In this document: positions 56,649 to 64,000 of the stretch, piece after piece | How positions within the stretch are numbered: the first letter of the stretch is position 1 | Layout of the letters: every line of letters starts with the position of its first letter | NCBI RefSeq assembly: GCF_039525035.1 | Contig: NZ_BAAAHE010000007.1 | Coordinates: 248,001-312,000 of the forward strand | DNA length: 64,000 nt | Direction: 5' to 3' | Origin: Sporichthya brevicatena | GTDB taxonomy: Bacteria > Actinomycetota > Actinomycetes > Sporichthyales > Sporichthyaceae | Translations under genes and position numbers: made by a program | The notes under the pieces: generated by a model | Seen by the model: the letters and a program-made list of their open reading frames with translations, nothing else | Told to the model about the DNA's origin: nothing | The model's database searches: none

Positions 56649-57781
56649 CTCAGCACTCCGGCGGCCGTCGGGACGGCGGTTCTGGCGCCGCGCACCGTGT
56701 CGACGATGGTGGGCGCGATGCGGGACAGCGGCAGGACCGAGTCGGCGACGCCGGCCTTGGTCACCGCGCCGGGCATGCCCCAGACGACCGAGGTCTCGGC
56801 GTCCTGGGCGATCACCCGGCCGCCGGCGGCGCGGAGGTCCCGCGCTCCGGCGAGGCCGTCGCTGCCCATGCCGGTGAGGATCACCGTCAGGGTCCGCGGG
56901 CCCCACAGCGCCTTGGCGTGACGGAGCGTCACGTCCACGGCGGGCTTGCAGGAGTTCTCCATCGGCCCGTCGTCGAGCCGGAGGACCTGCATGCCGCGCA
57001 CTGTTGTCATCGTGAGGTGGAAGCCACCGGCCGCGATGTAGACCCGGCCGGGCGTCAGCGGCATCAGGTCCGCCGCCTCCACGACGTCGAGCGGGCTGGC
57101 CGCGTCGAGCCGCTCGGCGAGCAGCTTGGTGAACACCGGCGGCATGTGCTGGACGATCACCACGGGCACGCCGAGGTCGGCCGGCAGCGCCGGGACCACG
57201 GTGGACAGCGCCACCGGGCCACCGGTGGAGACGCCGATGACGACGCCCAGCGGCGGACGGCCGTCGAGCTCCGGCTGCCGCGGGGCGGGGGCCACCGGCG
57301 CCGCCGGGACCGTCCGGTCCGGGGCCGGCGCCGCGGTCGGCCCGGCGGCACTCCGCCGAGCGTCCGCAGCGCCGACCCGGCCCCACAGCTTGAGCAGCGG
57401 GACCAGCGACGACCGCACTGCGGCCAACGCTGCCTCCCGGTCCCGCAGCGCCGTGGGCTTCGTGACGTAGTCGTTCGCGCCGAGTGCGAGCGCGTCGAGC
57501 GTCGCCGACGCCCCCCGCGAGGTGAGCGTGCTGAACATGATCACCGGCAGCTTCGGCCAGCGCTTGCGGATCTCCGCGAGCGTGGCCAGCCCGTCCATCA
57601 CCGGCATCTCGACGTCGAGCGTGACGACGTCGGGCTTGCACACCGGGATCTGGTCCAGGGCGAGCTGGCCGTGCGCCGCCGTCCCGACCACCTCGATGCC
57701 CTCGGCCCCGGCGATCACGTCGGCGACCAGCCGGCGGACGACGACGGTGTCGTCGACCACGAGGACGCGGATCGGTGGCAT
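56645..57781 (-). CDS. cheB: Chemotaxis methylesterase CheB
   Basis: This 378-residue protein has a receiver domain with Asp56 in LDVEMPVMDG, a Pro/Ala-rich linker, and the methylesterase domain with IGVSTGGPVAL (Ser), VIVQHMPPVFTKLLAERL (His) and GMGSDGLAGARDLR (Asp). It removes methyl groups from receptors when phosphorylated by CheA, giving adaptation together with CheR. It lies 53 bp after the receptor gene on the same strand. Confidence 0.95.
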   Translation of the reverse strand: MPPIRVLVVDDTVVVRRLVADVIAGAEGIEVVGTAAHGQLALDQIPVCKPDVVTLDVEMPVMDGLATLAEIRKRWPKLPVIMFSTLTSRGASATLDALALGANDYVTKPTALRDREAALAAVRSSLVPLLKLWGRVGAADARRSAAGPTAAPAPDRTVPAAPVAPAPRQPELDGRPPLGVVIGVSTGGPVALSTVVPALPADLGVPVVIVQHMPPVFTKLLAERLDAASPLDVVEAADLMPLTPGRVYIAAGGFHLTMTTVRGMQVLRLDDGPMENSCKPAVDVTLRHAKALWGPRTLTVILTGMGSDGLAGARDLRAAGGRVIAQDAETSVVWGMPGAVTKAGVADSVLPLSRIAPTIVDTVRGARTAVPTAAGVLR

Positions 57782-57833
57782 GTGGCTCCTCCGGAAAGGG
57801 GTGCTCGTGCGGGCTTGGTTCGCGTGCGTGGGC

Positions 57834-59780
57834 TCAGAACTGGAACTGGCCCAGGAGGCGCTGCAGCTCGGCGGCCATGGCCGCGAGTTCGGCGGCGGCG
57901 CGCTGGCTGTCCTCGGCGCCCTGGCGGGTGCTCTGGGCCGCCTCGGCCACGGTGCCGATGCTGCGGGAGATCTCGCCGGAGCCGCCGGCGGCGGACGAGA
58001 CGCTGCGCGCGATCTCGTTCGTCGTCGCGGTCTGCTCCTCGACGGCCGAGGAGATCGTGTTCTGGATGTCCGAGATCTGGTTGATGACCGTGGAGATCTG
58101 ACCGATCGCCGTGACGGCGGAGGTCGTGTCGGCCTGGATGGCCTCGATCTTCCCCGAGATGTCCTCGGTCGCCCGAGCCGTCTCCTTGGCCAGTTCCTTG
58201 ACCTCGTTCGCGACGACCGCGAAGCCCTTGCCCGCCTCGCCGGCGCGCGCGGCCTCGATGGTGGCGTTGAGCGCGAGCAGGTTGGTCTGCTGCGCGATCG
58301 AGGTGATGACCTTGATGACCTTGCCGATCTCCTGGGAGGAGTCGCCGAGGTTCGACACGGTGCGGTTGGCGGACGCGGCGCCCTCGACGGCCTGGCCGGC
58401 CACGTCCGCGGCGGAGGAGGCGTTGCGGGCGATCTCCGCGATGGACGCGGTCATCTGCTCGGCGGCGGTCGCGACCGTCTCGATGTTCGAGGCGACCTCG
58501 GACGAGATGCCCGACGCCGACTCGGCCTGCGAGGACGTGGAGGTCGCGTTGGAGATCATCTGCTCGGACACGGCGGAGAGCTCCTCGCCGGCCGCGGCCA
58601 GCGCCTGCGCGGTCTGCCCGATCTCGGACATCGACGAGCGCAGCGTGCCGAGGAACGCGGACAGGCCCTCGCCCATCTGCCCGATCGCGTCGTCACCGGA
58701 GACGGTGATGTCGCGGGTCAGGTCGCCGGCGGCGGCCGCGGAGACGACGTCGAGCATCTGGTCGACCTGCGCGCGGAGCACCTCGCCCGCGGCGCGGTCG
58801 GCCTCCTCCTTGCGGATGCGCTCGATCGCCTGCGAGACCAGACGGCCCACGTTGCGGAGCGCGTCGAGCCGCTGCGGGCTCGGCTCGAGCGTCTCGAGCA
58901 TGAAGAAGTCCATCGTGCCGACGACCTCGCCGTCGACGAGAATCGGGAAGCAGACGCCGGACTTGACGCCGACGCGCTGCGCGATCGGGGCGCGGACGCA
59001 GTCGGTCATCTCGCCGATGTCCGGGGTGAAGAACAGGTCGCGGTTCTTCCACGCGCGCCCGGAGAGGCCGACGCCCTCCTTGAACGAGGCGGTCCGGGTG
59101 ACGCGGGCGAACTCCTCGCCGGCGTTGCCGGACTCCTGCGCGAACTTCAGCGTCCGGTCGTTCGGGTCGAGCGCCCAGAACGAGCTGTACGCCCACTCGT
59201 ACGACTCGCGGACGGCGTCGAGCGCGAGCTGGATCGCCTCGTCGTTGCTGCGCGCACCGGCGAGCCCGGCGAGCACCTTGTTGACCGCGGCGGCGTCGAT
59301 CTCGGCGTCGCGGCGGGCGGCCTCGGTGGCGAGCTGCTCGGTGACGTTCTCCCACGACGCCATCGCGCCGACGTAGACGCCGTTGTCGTCGAAGATCGGC
59401 TGGACCGCGAGGTCGAGGGTCTGCGGGCCGACCTGGATGTAGTTCTTTCGCGGCAGATTCTCCGGCGACGCGAGGACGCCGCGCTGGAACGCCGGGTTCT
59501 TGTGGAAGATGTCGATGTTCGCGCCGAGCACCTCCTCGGCCGAGATCGGCAGGAACTCCTCGAGCTCCTTCAGCCCCTCCATCGAGGCCTTGTTGACGTA
59601 GCGGACGACCAGGTCGCGGTCGCAGAGCATGACGCGCGACGGGACGTTGTCGATCACCGAACGGAGGGAGGCGAGGTCGAGCTCGCCGCTCGGGGCCTTG
59701 GCCTTGGCCGGCGCGGAGCGACCGTTGCGGGCGGGAGCCGGCACGGACTGGGCCCGGTTGTTCGCGGTGGTGCTGGACAT
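57834..59780 (-). CDS. Soluble chemoreceptor (PAS-GAF-HAMP-MCP)
   Basis: This 648-residue methyl-accepting protein has no membrane segment. A PAS domain at about 38-150 ([26 protein letters not shown]) is followed by a GAF domain at about 170-325, a HAMP-like stretch at about 345-395 ([25 protein letters not shown]) and the signalling coiled coil with tip [38 protein letters not shown] and GAF domains sense internal cues such as redox state or small ligands, so this receptor probably reports the cell's energy state. It is the only receptor in this cluster. Confidence 0.92.
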   Translation of the reverse strand: MSSTTANNRAQSVPAPARNGRSAPAKAKAPSGELDLASLRSVIDNVPSRVMLCDRDLVVRYVNKASMEGLKELEEFLPISAEEVLGANIDIFHKNPAFQRGVLASPENLPRKNYIQVGPQTLDLAVQPIFDDNGVYVGAMASWENVTEQLATEAARRDAEIDAAAVNKVLAGLAGARSNDEAIQLALDAVRESYEWAYSSFWALDPNDRTLKFAQESGNAGEEFARVTRTASFKEGVGLSGRAWKNRDLFFTPDIGEMTDCVRAPIAQRVGVKSGVCFPILVDGEVVGTMDFFMLETLEPSPQRLDALRNVGRLVSQAIERIRKEEADRAAGEVLRAQVDQMLDVVSAAAAGDLTRDITVSGDDAIGQMGEGLSAFLGTLRSSMSEIGQTAQALAAAGEELSAVSEQMISNATSTSSQAESASGISSEVASNIETVATAAEQMTASIAEIARNASSAADVAGQAVEGAASANRTVSNLGDSSQEIGKVIKVITSIAQQTNLLALNATIEAARAGEAGKGFAVVANEVKELAKETARATEDISGKIEAIQADTTSAVTAIGQISTVINQISDIQNTISSAVEEQTATTNEIARSVSSAAGGSGEISRSIGTVAEAAQSTRQGAEDSQRAAAELAAMAAELQRLLGQFQF

Positions 59781-59828
59781 CGGTTCTCCTCGGGAGGGCG
59801 GGCGAATGCGGTGGGGTGTGAGGGAGGG

Positions 59829-60281
59829 TCAGACCCGCGCCGCGGCGGGTCGCTGGGAGTTCTGTACGCGTTCGGTGTCCAGCACGAGGAGCAGCGTGTG
59901 CGGGAGTTTGTAGGCGCCGAGCACGAGTTCGCGGGCCGGTCCCGACAGGGTCGGCGGGGGCGGTTCGAAGTCGGCCGGGTCGGTGTCGACGACGTCGCCG
60001 ATCTGGTCGACGAGGAGGCTGACCGCCTCGTCGGCGCCGTCGCGGATGACGACGTTGGTCGGCAGTTCGTCGCCCTCCAGCGGCGGGAGGTTGAGCATCC
60101 GGCGCAGGTCGAGGGCGGTGACGATCTGGCCGCGCAGGTTGATCAGACCGCGCACGACCTCGGGAGCGAGCGGGACCGCGGTCATCTCCTGGTAGCGGAT
60201 GACCTCCTGCACCTCCATGACGTCCACGCCCAGGTAGAGGTCGTCGACGGTGAACGTGCAGAGCTGACGGGGCTGATTCAT
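59829..60281 (-). CDS. cheW: Chemotaxis adapter CheW
   Basis: This 150-residue CheW-domain protein has the pattern FTVDDLYLGVDVMEVQEVIRYQ, VVRGLINLRGQIVTALDLRRML and VSLLVDQIGDVV. It links the receptor to CheA. It lies 2 bp after cheA and 48 bp before the receptor gene, all in the same operon. Confidence 0.94.
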   Translation of the reverse strand: MNQPRQLCTFTVDDLYLGVDVMEVQEVIRYQEMTAVPLAPEVVRGLINLRGQIVTALDLRRMLNLPPLEGDELPTNVVIRDGADEAVSLLVDQIGDVVDTDPADFEPPPPTLSGPARELVLGAYKLPHTLLLVLDTERVQNSQRPAAARV

Positions 60282-60283
60282 GG

Positions 60284-62509
60284 TCAGTTCTCCTGGGTCG
60301 CGGCGACGAGCGCCGGGACGTCGACGATGTCGGTGACCCGCGACTGCAGGACCGCGGAGCCGGCCAGGCCGCGGCGGGCGCCGACGGCGGAGAGGACGAC
60401 CTCCTCCTCGATCACGTCGAGGATGCTGTCGACGACGAGGCCGACGGCCGCGTCGTTCTCGTGCCGGTGGACGACGACCGAGTAGGTCTCCGCGTCGGCG
60501 TTCGCCGAGCCCATGCCGAGCAGTGGCCCGACGTGGACGAGGCGGAGCAGGTCGCCGCGGTACTGCACGACGTCGGCGTTGCCGGCCTTCTCGACCTGGT
60601 CGACGCTGAACTCCTCCAGCCGCGCCACGTCGGTCATCGGCAGGGCCAGGCGGCGGTCGGCGCCGACCTGGCAGATCAGCAGGCGGGTGGTCTCGGTGGT
60701 GCGGCTGCGCTCGGACTCGGTCATGCGTGCGGCGGTCGCGGCCACCGTCTGGTGCGTCGCGCGCTGCGCGATGCCGGCGACGTCGAGGATCAGCGCGACC
60801 TTGCCGTCACCGGTGATCGTCGCGCCGGCGAACGTCTCGACGTGCTTGATCTGACGGGAGAGCGGGCGGACCACGATCTCCTGGGTGTCCCGGATCTCCT
60901 CGACCACCAGGCCGAAGTGCGTGTTGTCCGCGGCGAGGACGACGATGTTCAGCGCCTCGCGCTCGGCCGGGGCCGGCAGGCCGAGCTGCTCGTCGAGGTA
61001 GACGAGCGGGAGCAGCGTCCCGCGCAGCCGGTAGACCGGGGCGCCGGCGACGTGCTCGATGCCGGACTCCGCGGCCTCGCCCTCCAGGCGCACCAGCTCC
61101 AGCAGGTTCGCCTGCGGGATCGCGTAGGTGTCGCCGGCCTGGCCGACGACCAGGGCGGGGATGATCGCGAGCGTCAGCGGGATGCGGACGCGCACCGTGG
61201 TGCCCATGCCGATCTCGGACGCGAGGTCGACGGTGCCGCCGATCTTCTCGATGTTCGTGCGGACGACGTCCATCCCGACCCCGCGGCCGGAGATGTTCGA
61301 CACCGCCGGGGCGGTGGAGAAGCCCGGCCGGAAGACGAGGTCGGCGATCTCGCGCTCGCTCATCCGCGAGACCTGGTCGCGGGAGACCAGGCCGTTCTCG
61401 ATCGCCTTGGCCGCCACCTTCGCGGGGTCGATGCCGCGACCGTCGTCGCCGACCTCGACCACGACCTGGCCGCCCTCGTGGTACGCCCGCAGGCTCAACG
61501 TGCCCTCGGCGGGCTTGCCGGCCGCGGTGCGTACCTCGGGGGCCTCCAGGCCGTGGTCGATCGCGTTGCGGACCAGGTGGGTCAGCGGGTCCTTCACCGC
61601 TTCGAGCAGGGTCCGGTCGAGCTCGGTCTCGCGGCCCTCCATGACGAGGCGCACGGACTTGCCGCACTGCGCCCCGAGGTCGCGGACGACGCGGGGGAGC
61701 CGGGACCAGACCTGGTCGATCGGCTGCATGCGCGTCTTCATGACGCCCTCCTGCAGCTCGGTCGCGATCAGGTTCAGGCGCTGGCTCGCCCGCTGGAGCT
61801 CGGTGTGCTGCGTCTCGCCGACGTACTGGACGACCTGATTACGCGTCAGCACCAGCTCGCCGACCATGCGCATCAGCTGGTCGAGCAGGCCGACGTCGAC
61901 CCGGATGCTGGAGTCCGCGACGCTGCGGCGCGCGTTCTCCTCGTCGTGGTCGGTGGAGTTCTCCGCGAGCAGGGGAGCGACCGGGGCCGGGGGCTCGACG
62001 ACCGCGACCGGCTCGGGCGCGGGCTCGGGGGTGATCTCGGCGACGGGCTCGGGCGCGGCGGCGGGCTCGACCTCGTCGCGGGGGGCGGGGACCAGCGGGG
62101 CGGCGGGTTCGAGGCAGCCGGCCAGGGCGGCGGAGACGGCGTCGACGTCGATGTCACCCTCGACGCCGGTGGTCTCGATGCTGGCGAGCAGCGCGCGGAC
62201 GGTGTCGACCATCTGCAGCAGGACGGTCGTGATCTGCGGGGTGAGTGCGAGCTCGCCGTCGCGGAGCTTGGACAGGACGTTCTCGCCCACGTGCGTCACC
62301 GCCTCGAGACGGTTGAACGCGAGGAAGCCGCTCGTCCCCTTGATCGTGTGGATCGTGCGGAAGACGGAGGCGAGCAGGGGCTGCGAGTCGGGCTCGCGCT
62401 CCAGCGCGACCAACGCGCGGTCGAGTTCGTCGAGGTTCTCGTAGCTCTCGATCAGGAACTCCTGCGCGATGTCGTCCAAACCGTCGGCGAACACCGGCCG
62501 ATCGCTCAC
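60284..62509 (-). CDS. cheA: Chemotaxis histidine kinase CheA with two CheW-like domains
   Basis: This 741-residue CheA has P1 with phosphoacceptor His in FRTIHTIKGTSGFLAF at about 47-62, an Ala/Pro-rich linker where P2 would be, dimerisation P3, ATPase P4 with HLVRNAIDHG (N box), VGDDGRGID (G1), FRPGFSTA (F) and SGRGVGMDVV (G2), and P5. A further CheW-type domain (TRLLICQVGADRRLALPMTD on) fills the last 120 residues. It starts at GTG 62509 with GGGAG upstream. It sits behind a sigma-28-type promoter at 62563-62589. Confidence 0.94.
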   Translation of the reverse strand: MSDRPVFADGLDDIAQEFLIESYENLDELDRALVALEREPDSQPLLASVFRTIHTIKGTSGFLAFNRLEAVTHVGENVLSKLRDGELALTPQITTVLLQMVDTVRALLASIETTGVEGDIDVDAVSAALAGCLEPAAPLVPAPRDEVEPAAAPEPVAEITPEPAPEPVAVVEPPAPVAPLLAENSTDHDEENARRSVADSSIRVDVGLLDQLMRMVGELVLTRNQVVQYVGETQHTELQRASQRLNLIATELQEGVMKTRMQPIDQVWSRLPRVVRDLGAQCGKSVRLVMEGRETELDRTLLEAVKDPLTHLVRNAIDHGLEAPEVRTAAGKPAEGTLSLRAYHEGGQVVVEVGDDGRGIDPAKVAAKAIENGLVSRDQVSRMSEREIADLVFRPGFSTAPAVSNISGRGVGMDVVRTNIEKIGGTVDLASEIGMGTTVRVRIPLTLAIIPALVVGQAGDTYAIPQANLLELVRLEGEAAESGIEHVAGAPVYRLRGTLLPLVYLDEQLGLPAPAEREALNIVVLAADNTHFGLVVEEIRDTQEIVVRPLSRQIKHVETFAGATITGDGKVALILDVAGIAQRATHQTVAATAARMTESERSRTTETTRLLICQVGADRRLALPMTDVARLEEFSVDQVEKAGNADVVQYRGDLLRLVHVGPLLGMGSANADAETYSVVVHRHENDAAVGLVVDSILDVIEEEVVLSAVGARRGLAGSAVLQSRVTDIVDVPALVAATQEN

Positions 62510-62562
62510 GCTGCACTCCCGTGGGGCGTCTGCACCCCGTCCCTGGGGTGCCTGTCCCGCTC

Positions 62563-62589
62563 TGATCGGCAGGGCGGGGGAGTGGTTGA
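62563..62589 (-). promoter_or_regulatory. Sigma-28-type promoter of the cheA operon
   Basis: On the minus strand: TCAA (62589-62586), 15 bases, GCCGATCA (62570-62563). The TSS would be near 62556, giving a leader of about 47 bases. Confidence 0.65.
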
Positions 62590-62627
62590 GGTGACTTAGG
62601 TCCCGGAGGTTCGGTTCGTTGGTCGCA

Positions 62628-62654
62628 TCAGGTCGAATCCGGCGGAACCGACCT
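62628..62654 (+). promoter_or_regulatory. Possible weak sigma-28-type promoter of the membrane sensor gene
   Basis: TCAG (62628-62631), 15 bases, ACCGACCT (62647-62654). The spacing is exact, but the -10 shares only CCGA with the others. Transcription would begin about 40 bases before the ATG at 62700. Confidence 0.3.
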
Positions 62655-62699
62655 GGTTGAGGGACGCACAGCGACAGGCCAGGAGCAGTCGGGGGAGAC

Positions 62700-63803
62700 A
62701 TGATCGAGCGCATCGCACGGCGCGCAAGCCTGGGCGGCTGGGCCGCGACGGCTGCCGCCGGCGCGGCCGCGGTCGGTGTGTCCGGTCTGCTCGGGCGCGC
62801 GACCGGGGTGGAGGTTCTCCACGAACCGCTGCCGAACGGTGGCGACATCAAGGTCGCCTCGTGTGCCGCGGTGGTCCTGGTGGCGGTCGCGGTCCTCGTC
62901 CGGGTGCGCCTGGTCCGGACACTCGCCCTCGGCGGAGCCGCCGCGCTCGCGGTCGCCTGCGTGGCCGACTACCTCGGCGCCCCGGGCCTGGAGGTCGGGC
63001 CGTCGGGCCGGATGTCGATGGCGACCGCGGTGAGCGTCCTGCTCCTCGTCGTCGCGGAGGCCGCGACGCGGCGGTGGTTGCGGCAACTGGCCGCGATCGG
63101 CGCCGGCAGCGTCGGTGGTCTCCTGGTGATCGGCTACACCTACGGTGCCCATTCGCTGACGCGGTTCTCCCACTCGTCGATGAGCGTGCCGTCCGCGGTC
63201 GCGGTCGTGCTGCTCGCCCTCGCCGTGCTGGCGCGGACGAAGAACGGCTGGGTGCCCTGGGTCTGGTCCGGTGGCGACGCCGGCGCGGCGATGCTGCGCC
63301 GGGCACTGCCGCCCGTCGTCCTCGGCCTGCCGGCGCTGACCTTCCTGCACATGCAGGGCGAGCGGCTGTTCTGGGAGGACGAACGCGTCACCGAGGCGGC
63401 GTTCGTGACCTTGCTCGTCGTGGTGACCTCGACGTTGCTGATCCGCATCGCCACCTCCCTGCGCGAGCTCGACGAGCAGCGCGACCAGGCCCGCCGCGAC
63501 CTCGTCGCGCTGAACTCCAAGCTGGTCGGTGAGATCCGCGGCAGTTACGCCTCGCTGCGCTCGGCGAAGCAGCGCATCGGCAGCCTCGAGGACTCCCAGC
63601 GCGCCGTGCTGACCGTCCACGACGACGTCCTGCAGTCGCTGTTCGCCTCCGGGCTGATGCTCCGCACCGCTCTCGACGGCTCCGCCCCCGACGCGTCCGT
63701 CCAGCGGACCCTCGACTGCATGGACGACGCCGTCCGCGCGATCCGCGTCGTCGTCGAGAACCTCAACGATCACCTCGGCGTCCCCCGCCAACGCGGCCAC
63801 TGA
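62700..63803 (+). CDS. Membrane protein with HisKA_3-like helix but no ATPase domain
   Basis: This 367-residue protein has about six to eight membrane segments over residues 14-255 (for example ASCAAVVLVAVAVLVRV, VTEAAFVTLLVVVTSTLLIRIA), a coiled coil at 258-300, and a dimerisation helix with SQRAVLTVHDDVLQSLFASGLML. The HDDVLQ segment matches the phosphoacceptor box HDxxxQ of NarL-type kinases. The protein ends about 60 residues later, with no N, G1 or G2 box, so it cannot bind ATP itself. It may be phosphorylated by another kinase. It is divergent from cheA. Confidence 0.82.
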   Translation: MIERIARRASLGGWAATAAAGAAAVGVSGLLGRATGVEVLHEPLPNGGDIKVASCAAVVLVAVAVLVRVRLVRTLALGGAAALAVACVADYLGAPGLEVGPSGRMSMATAVSVLLLVVAEAATRRWLRQLAAIGAGSVGGLLVIGYTYGAHSLTRFSHSSMSVPSAVAVVLLALAVLARTKNGWVPWVWSGGDAGAAMLRRALPPVVLGLPALTFLHMQGERLFWEDERVTEAAFVTLLVVVTSTLLIRIATSLRELDEQRDQARRDLVALNSKLVGEIRGSYASLRSAKQRIGSLEDSQRAVLTVHDDVLQSLFASGLMLRTALDGSAPDASVQRTLDCMDDAVRAIRVVVENLNDHLGVPRQRGH

Positions 63804-63940
63804 CCTGCACTGAAGATGACATCTCCAGTGCACGGCTTGCGTCCCCGTACGTGGTTGCTCCGGCGACCATTTTCCCGGACGTAACGGCTCTTTGCGGTCG
63901 GGCCCGCCCCCTGCACTGAAGATGACATCTCTAGTGCAGG
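63804..63940. repeat. Composite repeat: family S copies flanking repeat R4
   Basis: S1 (63805-63832: CTGCACTGAAGATGACATCT then CCAGTGCA) and S2 (63911-63940: CTGCACTGAAGATGACATCT then CTAGTGCAGG) are near-identical palindromes in the same direction. Between them lies R4 (63837-63887: TTGCGTCCCCG, core with GTGGTTGC, CCGGACGTAACGG). S1 starts right at the sensor gene's stop. This resembles a small non-autonomous element. The remaining bases to 64000 show no gene. Confidence 0.7.
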
Positions 63941-64000
63941 CAAGGCGATTCGAGTCGGGACCATCGGCCCGTTCACTGGATCACCGCGTCCGCCGAAGCT

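Noticed and set aside
1-64000. KstR (TNNAACNNGTTNNA) and KstR2 operators, expected for actinobacterial steroid catabolism
   Set aside because: I looked in the divergent promoters and saw no convincing match. A different palindrome is present instead.

Overview
The window is about 70 percent GC. It has short intergenic spaces, many ATGA, GTGA and TGATG gene overlaps, frequent GTG starts, and actinobacterial families such as WS/DGAT, FadE/FadD/EchA sets, VapBC and MarR/TetR regulators. It also carries flagellin, hook-associated protein and chemotaxis genes, so the source is most likely a motile (zoospore-type or flagellated) high-GC actinobacterium. A Sporichthya- or Cryptosporangium-like organism would fit, but the genus is a guess.

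Bases 1-3.0 kb hold the end of an acyl-CoA ligase and a VapBC toxin-antitoxin pair. From about 1.65 kb to 42.7 kb (interrupted at 11.7-17.1 kb) lies a catabolic island for a polycyclic or isoprenoid, probably steroid-like, substrate. It contains a P450, a Rieske oxygenase, SDRs, a KstD/fumarate-reductase-type flavoprotein, a limonene-epoxide-hydrolase-like protein, SnoaL folds, three FadE subunits or enzymes, acyl-CoA ligases, crotonases, a MaoC hydratase, a thiolase with its DUF35 partner, two WS/DGAT acyltransferases, and several families with no known function. It is organised as divergent transcription units. Six of the divergent promoters carry the same 22-bp palindrome (AATRGTCTAG, two bases, CTAGACYATT), which I read as the operator of one regulator. 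A MarR gene that starts next to one copy is the best candidate.

Three proteins in the island look like rifampin-phosphotransferase or PEP-synthase proteins that lack the ATP-grasp domain. Each begins at the N-GE-P-V-PL motif and ends in a swivelling phosphohistidine domain.

Bases 11.7-17.1 kb hold a broken SnoaL gene, long palindromes, three tandem membrane-anchored paralogues, a secreted protein of unknown family, a methyltransferase and an M23 peptidase.

Bases 42.7-63.8 kb are the motility region. It holds fliC-fliD-fliS and a small FliT-position gene, a sigma-28 gene, flgN-flgK-flgL-fliW, csrA, and a chemotaxis operon (cheA, cheW, a soluble receptor, cheB, cheR, cheY, cheX, cheY and an unknown gene). 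Promoters of the form TCAR, 15 bases, GCCGAWNN precede fliC, flgN and cheA. The fliC leader carries a hairpin with an ANGGAN loop and a second such motif at the ribosome binding site, so the CsrA-FliW circuit that tunes flagellin translation seems to be present. The window ends with a membrane protein that has a HisKA_3-like phosphoacceptor helix but no ATPase domain.

Four or five families of intergenic palindromic repeats are scattered through the window. Two of them form compact composites (53.65-53.76 kb and 63.80-63.94 kb). No rRNA, tRNA, CRISPR array or insertion sequence was recognised.
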